From: Ariolimax columbianus
Lineage: Eukaryota > Mollusca > Gastropoda > Stylommatophora > Arionidae
Direction: 5' to 3'
NCBI GenBank assembly: GCA_036924085.1
Contig: JAVGWX010000004.1
Location: 39,530,293 to 39,594,292, forward strand
Length of the DNA: 64,000 nucleotides
A program made the position numbers and the translations under genes. This document shows positions 29,515-42,391 of the stretch, in pieces; within the stretch, counting starts at the first letter, position 1; every line of letters begins with the position of its first letter. The notes beneath the pieces are model-generated. The model did not search any database, was not told the origin of the DNA, and saw nothing but the letters and a program-made list of their open reading frames with translations.

Positions 29515-31900
29515 GAGGACGACGATGGTTAATTCGTGGTTTAAACCCAACCCAGGTAAACGTCCATGGCTCAGTTCCTCAGCAACGACTGTCGATCTGC
29601 GTGGTGGATGTCGAAAGACTAGGCTTTTGCTGCGAATCTACGATGACTACAAACTTGGCAAGGCAGCCGCGTGTTAAACTGCAACGTGTTTTGACCACGC
29701 GTGTTAAACAAAGGCAAGCTGACCGACGTGGTAACCTGGCGAAGGTCGACATTCGTGTAAAATGGTAGAGTTTTCTCTCAGCCGGTGTAGATCTAGGAAG
29801 CCTGTTCTTTCCTATTGCGGGTAGCTATGACTGATCTGCTTCTTTGAGATCTCTGCGATGCCTATAAACTGTAAAGGTCGCCCACGTGTCTGACGCTGGT
29901 TAAACTTTAACCTGATGAAATTATATCCAATTACTCACAAATAAAATTCAGTCAATGCACAATGGGCTGTCTCCGCTTTATAAACTCACCTAGAACATAA
30001 TCCTTTTTCTTTCAGGCCATGGGATTCTTAGCATTCGTTTTTTCAGCCACATTTCTGCAGCCTCCAGTGATAGTCTTCAATCAATCAATCAAGGTTCTAT
30101 AAGTGTCATACACGGCACACAAGCAGAAACCATGTTTGATCTGTGTGGCGCTACTCTTTTTCATGAATTTTGTTCAAGCCCACAATGGAACTTTATCTAA
30201 CGATTGCTCAGCTGTGAGTTTTTTTTTCAGTTTTGCTCTTTTCCTTCTGTCTGATGGTGACCACATACAGTGATAGTTTTGCTTGTTTTTTAGTCCACGA
30301 TTCGCTGCCATATGACAGCACTAGCGTTATAAAACACTGAAGAGACCTTTTCTCGCCTCCCTCGACATTACAATGCTTTTATTCCCTTTATATTAAATAT
30401 ATCGTCATCATCTGGTGCTTCTTAGCGTTGGCGATCATGGATCACCTCCATTCACTTCTATCACGTGTGTCGTTTACCAACTGTGCTGTTGATTGTCGAA
30501 CGTGCCATTCTTTCAAGCTGTCCAACATCTTCTCTTCTAGGCCTTTCCCTCTGTCCTGCTATCTTTCACGTTGTCACAACGTGTTCAAGCCGCCTCTTCT
30601 CATAACGTGCCCGAAAAAGGATGACTGCTTTGTTCTGATTCCTGAAATTAGTTTTCTTTGTGTTTGTATTCAATATTTAGCTGTCAGAAATAGAGGCTCT
30701 CTTTGCGACACTGTCGTCATTGACACCGTTTTGGGGTTTCAATTATCCTCACATTAACCATATGGTGTTCAGGCGTGGTTCTTTAACAAAGTGCTGCACA
30801 TTTCAACATTTTTGGTAACATGTTTATATAAATGATGTAGATGTGAATACGGTCTGCTTTTCCGTTGTAAATCACGTGACATTATACCGGAAGATTTGCT
30901 GGTGTCAGTAATGACATTCTCTTTACGCGCAAATTGTCAGTGCTTGTGGTTTCATTCTCCCCATCTTACTATCATGTATTTTGTTATTTGTTTTCGTTGA
31001 ATGTACTTATGACTTTACCGATTGCAGATTGATTTATAATTTAATTTAATTATAGTTATTTTCTAGGATGTCTTGATAACTCTAAAGCACGCGGTATGGT
31101 TAATGTTTTACTGATGTTGTCTTCCTAATCAAGTGACTAAGAATGTGCTTGCTGCATATACTAACCAACGTATGAACTGTTTACTATTTGACACTTCTGC
31201 TGCACGAGCATCAACATGTGTTATTAATTGAATGTAAATGTATTGGAAGTGCATACTTTCTGATTTGAAAAAAAAAAGTATGGTATTTGTTAAGAGCGTC
31301 AATTTTTAATATTATATTCTTACCATTTTCTTAGTTAGAATCAACGGTATAGTTGAAGTTGCTCATTTTCTTTATTAGACATAGGCATTTTGGATTATCC
31401 TCTTTTAAAAAAAAAGCTTGTCACTAATAAAATAACAATTTTTTTTAAATGTATCTCATTTGTGATTTGAATGATTCTCTTGTTGTTAACTACCATTATT
31501 ATGTTAATGAACTTTTGTATAGCATGTTATATATTTTCATATCCAGTTCGTACATTAACATGTTGTTCAATATATTTACGATCAAAGAAGCTTGAAGTGA
31601 AACTGTTAACTGTATTATGTGTTTAGGTTAGTAGTTGTTTATCAGGGTTTGTGGTCTCATGTCTTCAATGTAGCGCGGAAACACGTTTACAAAATATGGA
31701 ACTTCTTTTTTTCTGCTTCGGTTATCAGCTTTCAATCCTGATGTTGTCTGTTGTTACTTTAGACATCGTGTTTTCATTGCTATTTTTAATGGATGATCTA
31801 CATTTCCAAAGCAACGGATGGAGCTCTTAAGTAGCTAGAGGACTGGTGGCTAGAACAATGACAATCTCAGGAAGCGAAGTGGCTTCTGGATTTGTGGCCA
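29515..31900. other. intergenic, no recognised gene
   Basis: It contains the solo 41-bp unit at 29955-29991. The open frames at 29375-29677 and 30428-30757 have no recognised domain, and the latter lies in T-rich sequence. Nothing else can be supported. Confidence 0.45.
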
Positions 31901-31904
31901 TAAC

Positions 31905-33830
31905 CTATTTAGTTCAGGTTACAGCACTACGGACTGTCCCGAAGGTGCTCCGTCTCTATAACCGTCATGGGCATGGATATTCATGGTTCCAAAAGCAAAC
32001 CTGAAGAAGAGAAGAGAACACAATAAATTGAGGTTTAGAATATCACACCCCATGGTATGGATGCTGATGGTCCCTGTAGCTCGCTGGCTGTACGCTCTCC
32101 TGCTCTGTCCTCTCATGCGCCATACTCCGTTCGAACCTGGTTAAATGTAAAAACTTTGAAGTCTGTGGATTGCTGCCTTATCTTCTGAAGTTTCCTCATC
32201 TCGCAGGCGGTCATTGATTGATTTCACAATGTCACTTCTATCATCACTAATGTGCCTATAATGGGAGTTTGTGAAGCCATGATGTCACTTCTTTCATTGC
32301 CCTGAACCCCAGCATGAGCAGGACAGTAGATCCATGTTAGCCCCTGGAGGTTTGAGGCCCCAACCGCTGCTATCGACGTGTACTTTAGCCATCCCTTCTG
32401 TAACTTCTGAAGTACGGCTTCCGCTTCTGTCACGACAGCTGTCCTTGTTATAAAAGCCTGTCAATTTCAGAGATGACGTCACTGCTGCTTCTCCATTCTC
32501 ATCCTGGAGGTTGTTGACATGTATGCCCTACTGCGCTCAGCAACTACCTGTCCTCTCAATCTTGCCAAGAAACCGCAGCACTGATCAGTCGGTGTATATG
32601 ACGGCATCATTCTCCTGCGTGTTCTCAGTTATCAGCTGATTCACCGCGTGCTCTGCTTTCCCTTTGCTCTATCTCTGCATTACTTGCCTAAGGTTATGAT
32701 GACTCTCTGGTACCCTATCATTCTATCACCCGTGTGGGCCAATTCTTCCCCTTTGGCTATCTTCTCAGCTGGAGTGGTGTGTCCGATTATTGTCTCTGCC
32801 TGTGCCATCCATGACGCCCCTCTCTTGATTCATGACCCCTTGACGTCTGAGATATTATTGTACAGAGAGTACCACGTGTCTGTGGTGACACGCATATAGG
32901 CTTTGAATTGTGTCAGTTTATGTCTGGATGTCACCGATAACAATCCCAACATGTACCGCACCATCACAATCGGGGTATCTCTAGAACCAGTCTCATACCT
33001 TCATTCTGGATGCGTTCCAACCTTTCACACTGTGTTCTTGATAGTGTGAGGATGCCTAGTCCGTAATCGATGACAGACAATACAACCTGTTGAAATAGGA
33101 TGAACAGGAGGCGTTGTTCCAAGTCGACAGCAGCCATGGTCTTGAGTGATCCTAACCCTCGATTACATCTTTGTACGATATGATCAACATGGCAATTATA
33201 GGAGAGACTGCGAAAAAATGTCACTCCGAGGTATTTCCACCTGTCACACATGTCAATGGTGCAACCATCAAAAGTGATGCCCGGGAGTTCAGCCTTTACT
33301 TTGGAATTATTCAAAGGGCACCACATCATGCAGGCCTTGTTCGGATTGATCTTTGAGCTTGAGTCGCCGCAACACAGTGAGATTGCTTGCAAAGTTTCCC
33401 AGGTGTCTTTGGCCAACTCTTGCCTGTCTGAGCAAGTCCTGTTCGTTAGGATGTCATCAGCAAATGTCAATATTTGCCCTGTCCCTGTGGGTTGGATATT
33501 GGTCACTTTTACTTTGTAGATTGGTGAGAGCGGAGACCCTTGAGGTAGTCCTTGACATATTCGCCTCGGTTCTGATGTTCACGATCCCACGCGTAGCACC
33601 TGATATCGAACTAACCAGCCACAGGTTTAAACCACACTGCTTCAGACATGTCATTAAAGTTCAAAAATCGACACGGTTGTATGCGTCTTCCAGGTCGGAC
33701 TGTTTCTTTCTTCGACTGAAAACCCACATACACATCATACACGAAAGTTCCAGCGTTAGCCCTGGGGTAGCGCTGTATCTTTATACATTTGTATCTAGAT
33801 AACATAATAAATTATCAACAGGGAGCGTTA
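31905..33830 (-). mobile_element. I/Jockey-type LINE with RT and RNase H remains
   Basis: Read right to left on the minus strand: DFNDMSEAVWFKP, then GLPQGSPLSPIYK (motif B), ILTFADDILTNRTCSD (FADD intact) in the 180-codon frame 32964-33506, KYLGVTFFRSLSYNCH, and SVIDYGLGIL. After a broken stretch comes LTWIYCPAHAGVQGNERSD (RNase H C-terminus) at 32224-32433, then HAHDGYRDGAPSGQS near the 3' end. Multiple frameshifts make it inactive. Confidence 0.88.
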
Positions 33831-33834
33831 GTTT

Positions 33835-34250
33835 TTTATTCACAAATCAACTTGCACAAAGTTTCCTTCAATTATAATCAAGACGTTGATCAAAAAAGGA
33901 AACCTTGAATCAACCAACATACATCGAACAGGCACATGGATATTCAAGCAGCGTTGGGCAGAAATGACTCATAAAAAAGACATAATATGTAAACCCTTGT
34001 ATTTTAGCTACGTTGTTATTGTTACAAGGGTTAGTCAGTAAGTAGGTCACTAACGGATATGGACGAGCTGAAAAGGTTGTTGGTAGTTTCTGAAGGTGTC
34101 ATTAGGCTACAGCAACATCCAGCTTTGCGATTATTATAGGTAGCAGGTGATAGGTATCACATGGACGTACGCAGCTCAAATTTTAAAAAAGGCATCCGTG
34201 CTCAAAGAGTACAATCAAAGAACAGCGTGAAGCAGTTCCGTGGTGTTTTC
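33835..34250. other. intergenic, nothing recognised
   Basis: No coding or repeat feature that I can name. Confidence 0.5.
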
Positions 34251-34257
34251 TTTTCTT

Positions 34258-34312
34258 TTGGGCGCGGGGGGAAAGGGGGGTGGGGTAGAAAATAGGGGGG
34301 GGGGGAGGGCGA
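34258..34312 (+). other. G-rich tract with G-quadruplex potential
   Basis: Several runs of four to thirteen G lie within about 55 bp (ggggggaaaggggggtgggg, then a long G run). This satisfies the usual four-G-tract pattern on the plus strand. Confidence 0.8.
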
Positions 34313-34564
34313 AGGTCACAACGACTTTCACAAGAAAACGCTTCCTGTGTTAACTGTGTGAGATTTGTGAAGTGTAAAGCGAGGCATAGCTGGATAACTG
34401 GGTCGGTACATTTTCTCAGGGACGCTACAAAAATTATGATGAAACCCTACCTGGTCGTCCAGTAGGATGTTCGCATAGTTTAGCCACGTCATAATGCATG
34501 ACTTAACCTTAGCGGGAGATGTTTCGCGAAAGACACAAATTTAACATGAAATGCACAATGGGGC

Positions 34565-35955
34565 TGAAACTTCTTCTTCTTCTTCTTCGTACGCTGTCAG
34601 ACGTCAACCTGTATTTTTTCGAAAAAAGCAGCGATCATCCTGAGGCTGTCGACACTGCCATAGAGCTTGTCTAGTGTTGTCACTGGTGATGGCCACACCT
34701 GTTTTCTCTGATCCTCGTATGTCGGGTAGTTTTGCAGCAGATGTTCAGCGGTCATTTTCTACGAGCATACCACACGAGCATTCGTCAGTGCCACCTATCT
34801 TCAATTTATTGAATAGGTGGTACCTCAGTCTATTGTGGCCAGTGCGGTCTGAAGACCACGACCTGCTCTCTTCTGTTCAATTGGTAATAGGCATCGTTTT
34901 TTGTGTAGCCAGTATGTTCTGTTTCCCATTTAGTCATGTATCTAGCTCTAATAAGCCTTTTTGACTCTTCGTATGTCACACTAAGATCTGGTTGTGGTAG
35001 TCTTGCACCTTCTTTTGCCAGTCTGTCTGCCTCCTCGTTGCCTTGGATGTTACAGTGGGATGGAACCCACTGTATCACTACTCTTTTTGGTGCGGACTGC
35101 TGGCATAGTTGACAGAGTACTGCTCTTAAATCATTAAGTTCAGTATTTTTCTGGCTTTTTAGTGCTGTGACTACGGCCAGGGCATCTGTAAGCAGGACTA
35201 TATGGCTTTCATTTCTTTTGCCTGTCACCATTTCTTCTACTGCAGCCCTCAGTGCCTCTGCCTCCACTCTGAAATTGCTTGAGTATTTTCCAGTTGTCAC
35301 TGACAGTGTTATATTTCTACTATTTGGTAGGCTCAGGAATACCCCTGCCCCTCCGTTCTGTGTTGCGTTTGTTACAGAACCGTCGATGTATGCATGGGTC
35401 TAGTCCATGCTTGAGTAGTTTTTCGTTATGTACCTCAGGGTTATGTCTCTTCTTTATTTTTTCAGTCTGACTGTTTTTGTTTCCAATACCTGGTATATTT
35501 TCTACCACCTCTGGAAATATATGCTGCCTCCAGGTAGATTTGCGTTCAGTAGGGATGGGCTTTGGTGTTGTTAATGCGTTCATAGGGTCTTCGCTCATCT
35601 TTGCTTTGGTTATTTCTGCAAAGTTTCTCCGCTTTAGTTTCCCATTTCCAAAATTATTTAGTCTCTGATGCATTGGATGGTCAGTCAGTCTTCTGAGTTT
35701 CTCTGCTTGCTGCTGGGCTCTGCAGTCTCTTCTGTCGGTCATGGTTTGCAGATTTGTAATCTTTTCCAGTTCTACAATTGGCGTTGACTTCATGCCTCCT
35801 GTTATAACTCTCATGGCTTGGTTTTGAAGTTTGCTAATGTTATCAAAGGGGGCTGAAACAACCGGCTGTGTGTGTTTTGGCGCACTGTTACCCAGTGGAT
35901 TGCCTGAGTGTGTATGACAAGGACAATAGTAGCGCCACTGCCTCACAGAGAGCAT
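34565..35955 (-). mobile_element. RNase H-bearing LINE, 3' portion, with (GAA)n tail
   Basis: The minus-strand frames 35320-35955 and 34830-35300 encode LQNQAMRVITGGMKSTP (RT thumb), a linker, HAYIDGSVTNA, FRVEAEALRAAVEE, IVLLTDALAVVTAL and VIQWVPSHCNIQGNEEADRLA. That is a full RNase HI set with Asp, Glu, Asp, His and Asp. Only a stop and frameshift near 35300-35400 break it. The 3' end has gaagaagaag at about 34567-34588. It is the best-preserved RNase H in the window and is of the same type as 1833-2790. Confidence 0.9.
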
Positions 35956-36021
35956 GTCGTAAGAGATGACTAACTATATGATATGGCATACCACAGGCCA
36001 TGGTTAGGTTGTTTGTTAAGA

Positions 36022-36265
36022 GCAGCATATATGGCACCTAAGAGGCTGCGGGTTTAGTTTGCACTAGTGTTTGGGTCTATTAAGATGGACTTGCACATCG
36101 GTTACCACCCTCCGCCCCCAACCCCCACCTCTGCGGCACTTGTCCCAACACAGTGGAGTAATACGCTGCTCAAGCCTAGCATGCTCAGCAGGAAAAATCC
36201 CATCACCCCCCCCCCCCCCCACGCCCCCCGCTGACGCCGGATCTGAGACTTGCATAATTGCATTT
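36022..36265. repeat. dispersed repeat F, copy 1
   Basis: agcagcatatatggcacctaa through gacttgcacatcggttacca and a C run to the gctgacgccgg segment matches 47740-47985 in the same orientation. It is probably a short non-autonomous element, with no tRNA boxes seen. Confidence 0.75.
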
Positions 36266-36389
36266 GCCCCTGTAGAAGTACAGGTCGACTTATATTAAAG
36301 TTATTGCCCATCGCGAGGCAATGATGGCCACAACACCAGACAGTTTAGTCTTAATAATGTGATGAGCACTGTATGAGGATTATAATGTG

Positions 36390-36640
36390 GAAGAGTATGC
36401 GCTGGTCATCAATCTCACTCTTATCCCGAGTTACCATGGATCAGTGGCAAGACTATTGGTCGAGACGGCTGGGGGTAACTCAGGATGCTGGCACTCTGGT
36501 CTTACCTCCCCTGAGACCAGGGGTCGCTTGAAACTTGCGGGATTCGATCGCCCATCGTTTCCGTTCATTACCGTCAGATGCGAGTGCCTTAACCTCTTGA
36601 CTACAGCGACTAAGACTAAGATAAAGCGATGGCATACGTG
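36390..36640 (-). mobile_element. tRNA-derived SINE, type G (minus strand)
   Basis: The reverse complement has gtagtcaagaggttaaggca (A-box region) and ggcgatcgaatcccgc (B box). A body follows with gtctcgaccaatagtcttgc and gagtgagattgatgaccagc. This second part matches the core of the 715-bp repeat. A related copy lies at 49730-49930. Confidence 0.8.
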
Positions 36641-36644
36641 TATC

Positions 36645-37150
36645 GATGTTCAAGAAAATGATGTTGATAAATAAGGAACACTGTAAGTGCAAAAATAAAT
36701 GGTTTTTATGTTCTTATATCGACTGGGTTTTTTCCCCTTTAAAATAGCCATTTGTCACCTATGCACTGGCTTATCCTTGTATTTGCAAACATTCAGTATA
36801 TTTTGAGATTTAACATTTTTTTAATAATGTTTTTTGAGAGGGAAAAAAACACACTGATTCGTAAATAACTATTTACTCAAAGACAGGGCAATTTACTGCT
36901 TAAGTTAACAGTAGCAGGTCTTTGTTAGGAACTGGACCAGTAAGAACATCACGCTAAAGTGACTAACTAGTATCAAGGAGTGATGTATGATACAAGGATA
37001 TGAGTCTGACTAAACAGGTGTTCATGTCAGAGTACCTACATGGAGAGAGCCAGTGCACACAATTTTCTGTAAGAAAAGGATAGAAGAATCAAAATGAACA
37101 TAGGTAAGAAAGATGATAATAAAAAAACAAGAACATGTATAGGGATAAGA
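36645..37150. other. intergenic, nothing recognised
   Basis: AT-rich sequence without features. Confidence 0.5.
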
Positions 37151-37157
37151 GATGAGA

Positions 37158-37395
<238 letters not shown>

Positions 37396-37519
37396 CAAGC
37401 AGACCGACCGACAAATAGAGAAAGAGATAGAAAGACAGACAGACATACAAACAGACAGATAGATAGAAGGAGAGAGGGAGTGAGTGAGAGGGAGGGAGAG
37501 AGAGAGAGAGAGAGAAAGG

Positions 37520-38515
37520 AAGAAATCGTATAATTTAAAATATATTTCAGGTATTCATGGCTAAATGACAGTCATTGATAAAAACTGTCTGGTTTTAGTG
37601 AAACAACTACTGATAAGTTGTCATATGAATAACATTTGACAAATAAATAACCTAAATGCGCTTTCAGTATTCCCATTTCGCGAAATTAATGAATAGCCAT
37701 TCTCTACACGATTTCCTTTGCGCATTGAGTTATTCTTGTGACATTTTGCAAACTTAAATAACAGATGTCTTACGCTACAATATGATGTCTAGTTTATCAA
37801 TACATTTAATATCATTTATAGATTTGAACATCGCGACCTAAGCAGGTGTCTCACACTTTGAAAGATGACAAGCTTTTCAGACACACATTCTCCGATGTTC
37901 TGATTGGACTGTATTATCCTCCGCGTGCCAGGATTTTTTCAGCGTGTTGTATTCTGACTGTGTCTATAGCATCAGAAGTCTTACGTTTTCTGTATGTGGT
38001 AAACAGCTTATTATATCGCAAGATAACCGTGTCTTTAACCAATTTTATCATGTTTACATACACAAGCTTGCATGTATTATTTACCTTGTTGGAGACAGTT
38101 ATACATCAACTTTTAGCATGTGCTCTGAACTAACAACTTTTTAAAGCGCACATTAAAAAAACTTGGGGAAATGGTTAACAATAATTTATTTCGCCATATT
38201 TAAATAATTTATATCACGAAATTGTTTTTATATAAAAATGTACACAAAGTAAGTTATATAGTTCAATGAATAAATAAATACGTTTGACCTACTAAACAAT
38301 TAACACAAGAAAGACACAAAATAAACAGAAATAGGAACAAAGTTTTGCGTTAATCATAAAGTATTAAATGGCCATGCAAATTAGAAACCATTAGTCTATT
38401 TTAATTTAAGAGTATATCCATCTCTATGGTACCCATAAACCCTTCAGCTGTTTCTGATGATATAAACTGTACAATATTTATTACTATTTAAAAGTTGTGT
38501 TACATTTTGGAAAGT
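37520..38515. other. intergenic, nothing recognised
   Basis: Open frames at 37846-38144 are AT-rich and not recognised. Confidence 0.45.
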
Positions 38516-38534
38516 ATGTTTGCGATCATCCTCA

Positions 38535-39020
38535 TCATCTGTTTGATCAATCCTAAGACTGGTTGTAAGGTTGTTGGAGCAAGTCTCTCCGTTTTACCTT
38601 ACACTCTGTTTGATCAATCCTAAGACTGGTTGTAAGGTTGTCGGAGCATGTCTCTTTTACCTTACACTCTGGTTGATCAATCCTAGAACTAAATGTAAGG
38701 TTGTCGGAGCATGTCTCTCCGTTTTACCTTACACTCTGTTTTATCAATCCTAAGACTGGATGTAAGGTTGTCGGAGCATGTCTCTCCGTATTACCTTACA
38801 CTCTGTTTGATCAATCCTAAGACTGGTTGTAAGGTTGTCGGAGTACCTTACACTCTGTTCGATCAATCCTAAGACCGGTTGTAAGGTTGTCGGAGCATGT
38901 CTCTCCGTCTTACCTTACACTCTGTTCGATCAATCCTAAGACCGGTTGTAAGGTTGTCGGAGCATGTCTCTCCGTCTTACCTTACACTCTGTTCGATCAA
39001 ACCTAAGACTGGTTGTAAGC
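38535..39020 (-). repeat. about 65-bp tandem array
   Basis: About eight units of gatcaatcctaagactggtt, gtaaggttgtcggagcatgt and ctctccgttttaccttacac tctgtt. One unit is shortened near 38841. On the minus strand the unit continues the 3' end of the LINE remnant next to it (shared gcttacaaccagtcttagg), so it seems to be LINE-derived. Confidence 0.9.
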
Positions 39021-39260
39021 ATCTGAGCATTTGACCCTATCCTCTTCAGCTCTCTTCATTTCAGCATAGGTTCGTACTTAAATGTCTCTGCATGTTAAAG
39101 TGACTCTTGGTCGCCTTTTTCCTCTTTCCCACTGGATCTTGCCCTCTAGTATCTTCTGTAGAAGACTTTCATGTTGCATATTGTGTCCCAACCAACTAAT
39201 TTTTGTTTTTATATCATTTTCAATATTTCTCTTTGTGCGTCTATCTCAGTGAGGACATTA
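39020..39260 (-). mobile_element. LINE 3' remnant next to the 65-bp array
   Basis: The minus strand encodes WLGHNMQHESLLQKILEGK and then KRRPRVTLTC, the usual tail of RTE-like reverse transcriptases. The frame is broken. Its 3' end runs straight into the tandem array. Confidence 0.7.
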
Positions 39261-39264
39261 TCCT

Positions 39265-40660
39265 TGGATTTATTTCTGTCCAACGCACTCTTTTCATTTT
39301 ACGATTTAAAAAAACAAATTTATAAATTCTAGCGATTGTTTTTACTTTAAAACTACGAATGGAGTTATTGAGATTGGAGGTACTTTCTTTAAAATGCAAA
39401 AACTTATCTGGGAGATCGTGAATTATTTGTGCAGTCTTCACCAGTAAACGATGTCTTTAACCTCTTTACGAATATGTGAATCATTGAGAAGAGAAAAGGG
39501 CCACCACCCACGGAGGGAATTTTGTAACGTGACGATCGCCAGCTTTGTTAAGCCTATATATAGTTTGCAACTCTCCAGTTGCGGCAAAGCACATAACACC
39601 AATCACACCGGTCAGAAGCCTCCCAATTGTGGAGTAGCCTGCTCGGTTTGATATATAGTTCGAAAAGCAATATATGGTACAGGAACAAAATCCAACGAAT
39701 ACATTCTTTCATCGTGAATCAGAAGAAGAAAATTCCGTGCAGAGAGAAGCTTTAGTTAAACTATGTGTGTTAACAGAATTGATGTACTGATATTTGCGAT
39801 CAGTTCTTGATTGCAGTCAGGAAGAATTCAATTATCGATTAGTTTTGTCAACTGCAGAAAGCTATGTTTATATCTGCATTGACTGACCAAGCTAGTGCTA
39901 ACAACACAAGCGCATTCAATTGTGTACAGATTAAAGAATGAAATAACATGCTGATTTCACGTATTGTTCTTCATAGAATAGTTATTACTCTTCGTCCGAA
40001 CACTGGCTTGACCAGAATAATTAATCCACGCAGACATCCAAGAGGTGTGAGGACGACCTACCTGCTTTCCATTAGTTCTGAGTTGATGAGTTATGATTTT
40101 CAAAATTCACCGATAAACACGTCATCTGTCTCTTAAATATTTCATCTGCTTGTAGGCTTGCTGTCATAATAATTTCATTTTTCACTCTTGACCTAAATAA
40201 GGCGGGATACTTGTTAAAGTGCTCTTCATTTTTACCGAGTTGTAAAAACACACCTGAATAAGTTAGAGAACACTAATCTGGGCGAAAGAGATTTCTCACT
40301 TCATAAAACTGAAGGTGCGCCCAAAACCAGGAAGTGAATGAGCTAAGGGTAGCCAGGGAACAATTGCTTACTATGACCTTTTCCGCTTCCAAGTAATGGC
40401 CCTAGAAGTAGGCTGCACCCGTGCAATCTACCTGAAAGGATAGGGGTAGAAGAGATAAGACAAACCAGGTCTAAAAATGTCAAGAAATACACAGATATAG
40501 CAGCTTCGCTGTAAACTACGAAACAACGTAAGAAATCATCATTTTCCAGTACGAATGAAGAAGCTGAATAAAACAAGACTTTAAATTTGTAAAAGCCAAT
40601 AAAACCTCATATCCTACAGCAGTAGATATTAGGTAATTACCTTTACAACAGCATTCGTGC
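39265..40660. other. intergenic, no recognised gene
   Basis: Short frames at 39451-39651 and 39948-40136 are not recognised. No repeats were identified. Confidence 0.45.
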
Positions 40661-40668
40661 CTCGAGTT

Positions 40669-40800
40669 GCTACAACTTCCGTCTTCACCGTACACAGACA
40701 TCTCCACTTTTCAAGGTCTTCATTGAATGTGAATTGTTACAGCTTCCGTACCCATCTTGTACATAAATCTCCACTTTGCAAGGTCTTTATTAATTTCTGG
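40669..40800. repeat. about 66-bp imperfect tandem duplication
   Basis: tacaacttccgtcttcaccg followed by cacttttcaaggtcttcatt recurs as tacagcttccgtacccatct followed by cactttgcaaggtctttatt. Confidence 0.75.
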
Positions 40801-41142
40801 AACCTTTATCTAAAAGCAATTATCTTCTGAACCATTTTTGTAACCTCAACATTTAGTCATTATCTGATTGTAAGAACGTCTGAGTGGCTAATCGTCTATT
40901 TATTTATCCTCAAGGTTAGTGGAAGTTTTGTGACGAGAAGGGGAACTAACTAGTCGCCCCACTTCAGATAAAGTGAAATGTCTATAATTTGATACTCAAC
41001 AGCAGTGTCTGCATTTAAGCTATTGATACATTTTATTTTAGGCCCAGTAAACGTTTCTCCTTTCCATGATATTTTATTTAACTTGACACAACAATTTTTC
41101 GTTTGTCGTGACCACTGTTCATTTGCTACTTGGAATACTTGG

Positions 41143-41580
41143 AATCCTGGTATTCAAACAGGCATGTTGTCAATGTAGTTGCCATTTAGCCGAATGTTAT
41201 CCGCAGTAAGTATTTTAAACTTCCCGCGGCTTTACTAGGCGTGGGGGATGGCTGTCCATTTGCGTGGACTTCTATTTATTCTATTTTAGCCAACTTTCCC
41301 ATAACATAGAGAGCTGAAATGTTGTACACAACCTCTACTAGAGCGACTTGTCAATCTTTCGCATTTTCAGGGATCCTGGACAGGTCATTTTAAATCTTTT
41401 TCCGAAAAAAAAACCAAGTCTTTTTTTATGTTTACTTTAAAATCGCTCATTGAATGAGAGAATCACGAATGACCTGAAGTTAACATTGAAGATGTCGCAG
41501 GTCAAGAAATAGACATGGACGATGATGATTGTCATAGATTAAAGTCGGCAATCAATGTTGACCAACTCGCTCTCTACAAT
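41143..41580 (+). repeat. dispersed repeat H, longest copy
   Basis: Its left part matches 16017-16128 and its right part (from gtccatttgcgtggacttct through gattgtcatagattaaagtc) matches 54143-54470. It lies about 0.8 kb upstream of the sulfotransferase-like start. No coding capacity is seen. Confidence 0.7.
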
Positions 41581-42391
41581 TTCATGAAGAGAAATATACG
41601 TGATCTAGCGAATAACAGTCTTTGAAATTCAAATTGTAGGGTTAGACATCCACGTGGAAATAATTAAGGGTAGAGATACGCAAACCGCATTACATATTTG
41701 AGATTTAGACTACTGAACAATCCACAAAATGATAGTTTGGAGATTCACTGCACTGATGATACGTGATTTGTATAGAATGATGAAATTGATGTGTCGTTTA
41801 GAAATAGCATTTCTTCACAAAATAAACAGTCGATCAGTTCATCTCGTGACAAATGGATTCCATCTTCAGTGACGTTCTTAAAATTGAGAAAGTTTAAATT
41901 AGTGAAATTGTAAAAGTGGAAGTTAATGATTCATCGAATTGTGAAATAGCAACATTTTCTTACTGATCGCCATTGTACACACGAAATACCACCCAACAAA
42001 ACACAGAAAACACACAAAAAACACAAACAAAACATAACTGAATTAAGCAGGTAAATAAAATCACAGTTGTATAATGTAAACAAAAACACAAATAAATAAC
42101 ACAAAAACACGAATGCACCAATTCACTAAAGAAGCACCAACATTTAAAAATAATGCACTCATAATGTAGTCCCCAAAACAAACAACGTGTCTTAGTTGAA
42201 ATAAAAGCTTGTACCAATAACAGGAAGTTTGTATTTACTAGTTCTTATCTAGTCCAGACTGACTAAGGCTAATCTCTCAGATAAACGTGAATGATAATCT
42301 CATTTAAATCATCTATTATAATGATTGCTTTCAGAACTTGGAAATGTGCAGATTATTGGGCTGAGTTAAAGGTGACAACAAAAGAGATCGA
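41581..42391 (+). other. upstream region of the sulfotransferase-like gene
   Basis: An AT-rich, CA/AAC-rich stretch. A possible 3' splice site (gattgctttcag, ending at 42334) would make 42335-42391 the end of a 5' UTR, spliced to an unseen leader exon. An in-frame TGA at 42362 precedes the start codon. I recognise no promoter motif. Confidence 0.35.

Noticed and set aside
33353..33802. 149-codon plus-strand frame
   Set aside because: Shadow of the I/Jockey-type element on the minus strand.
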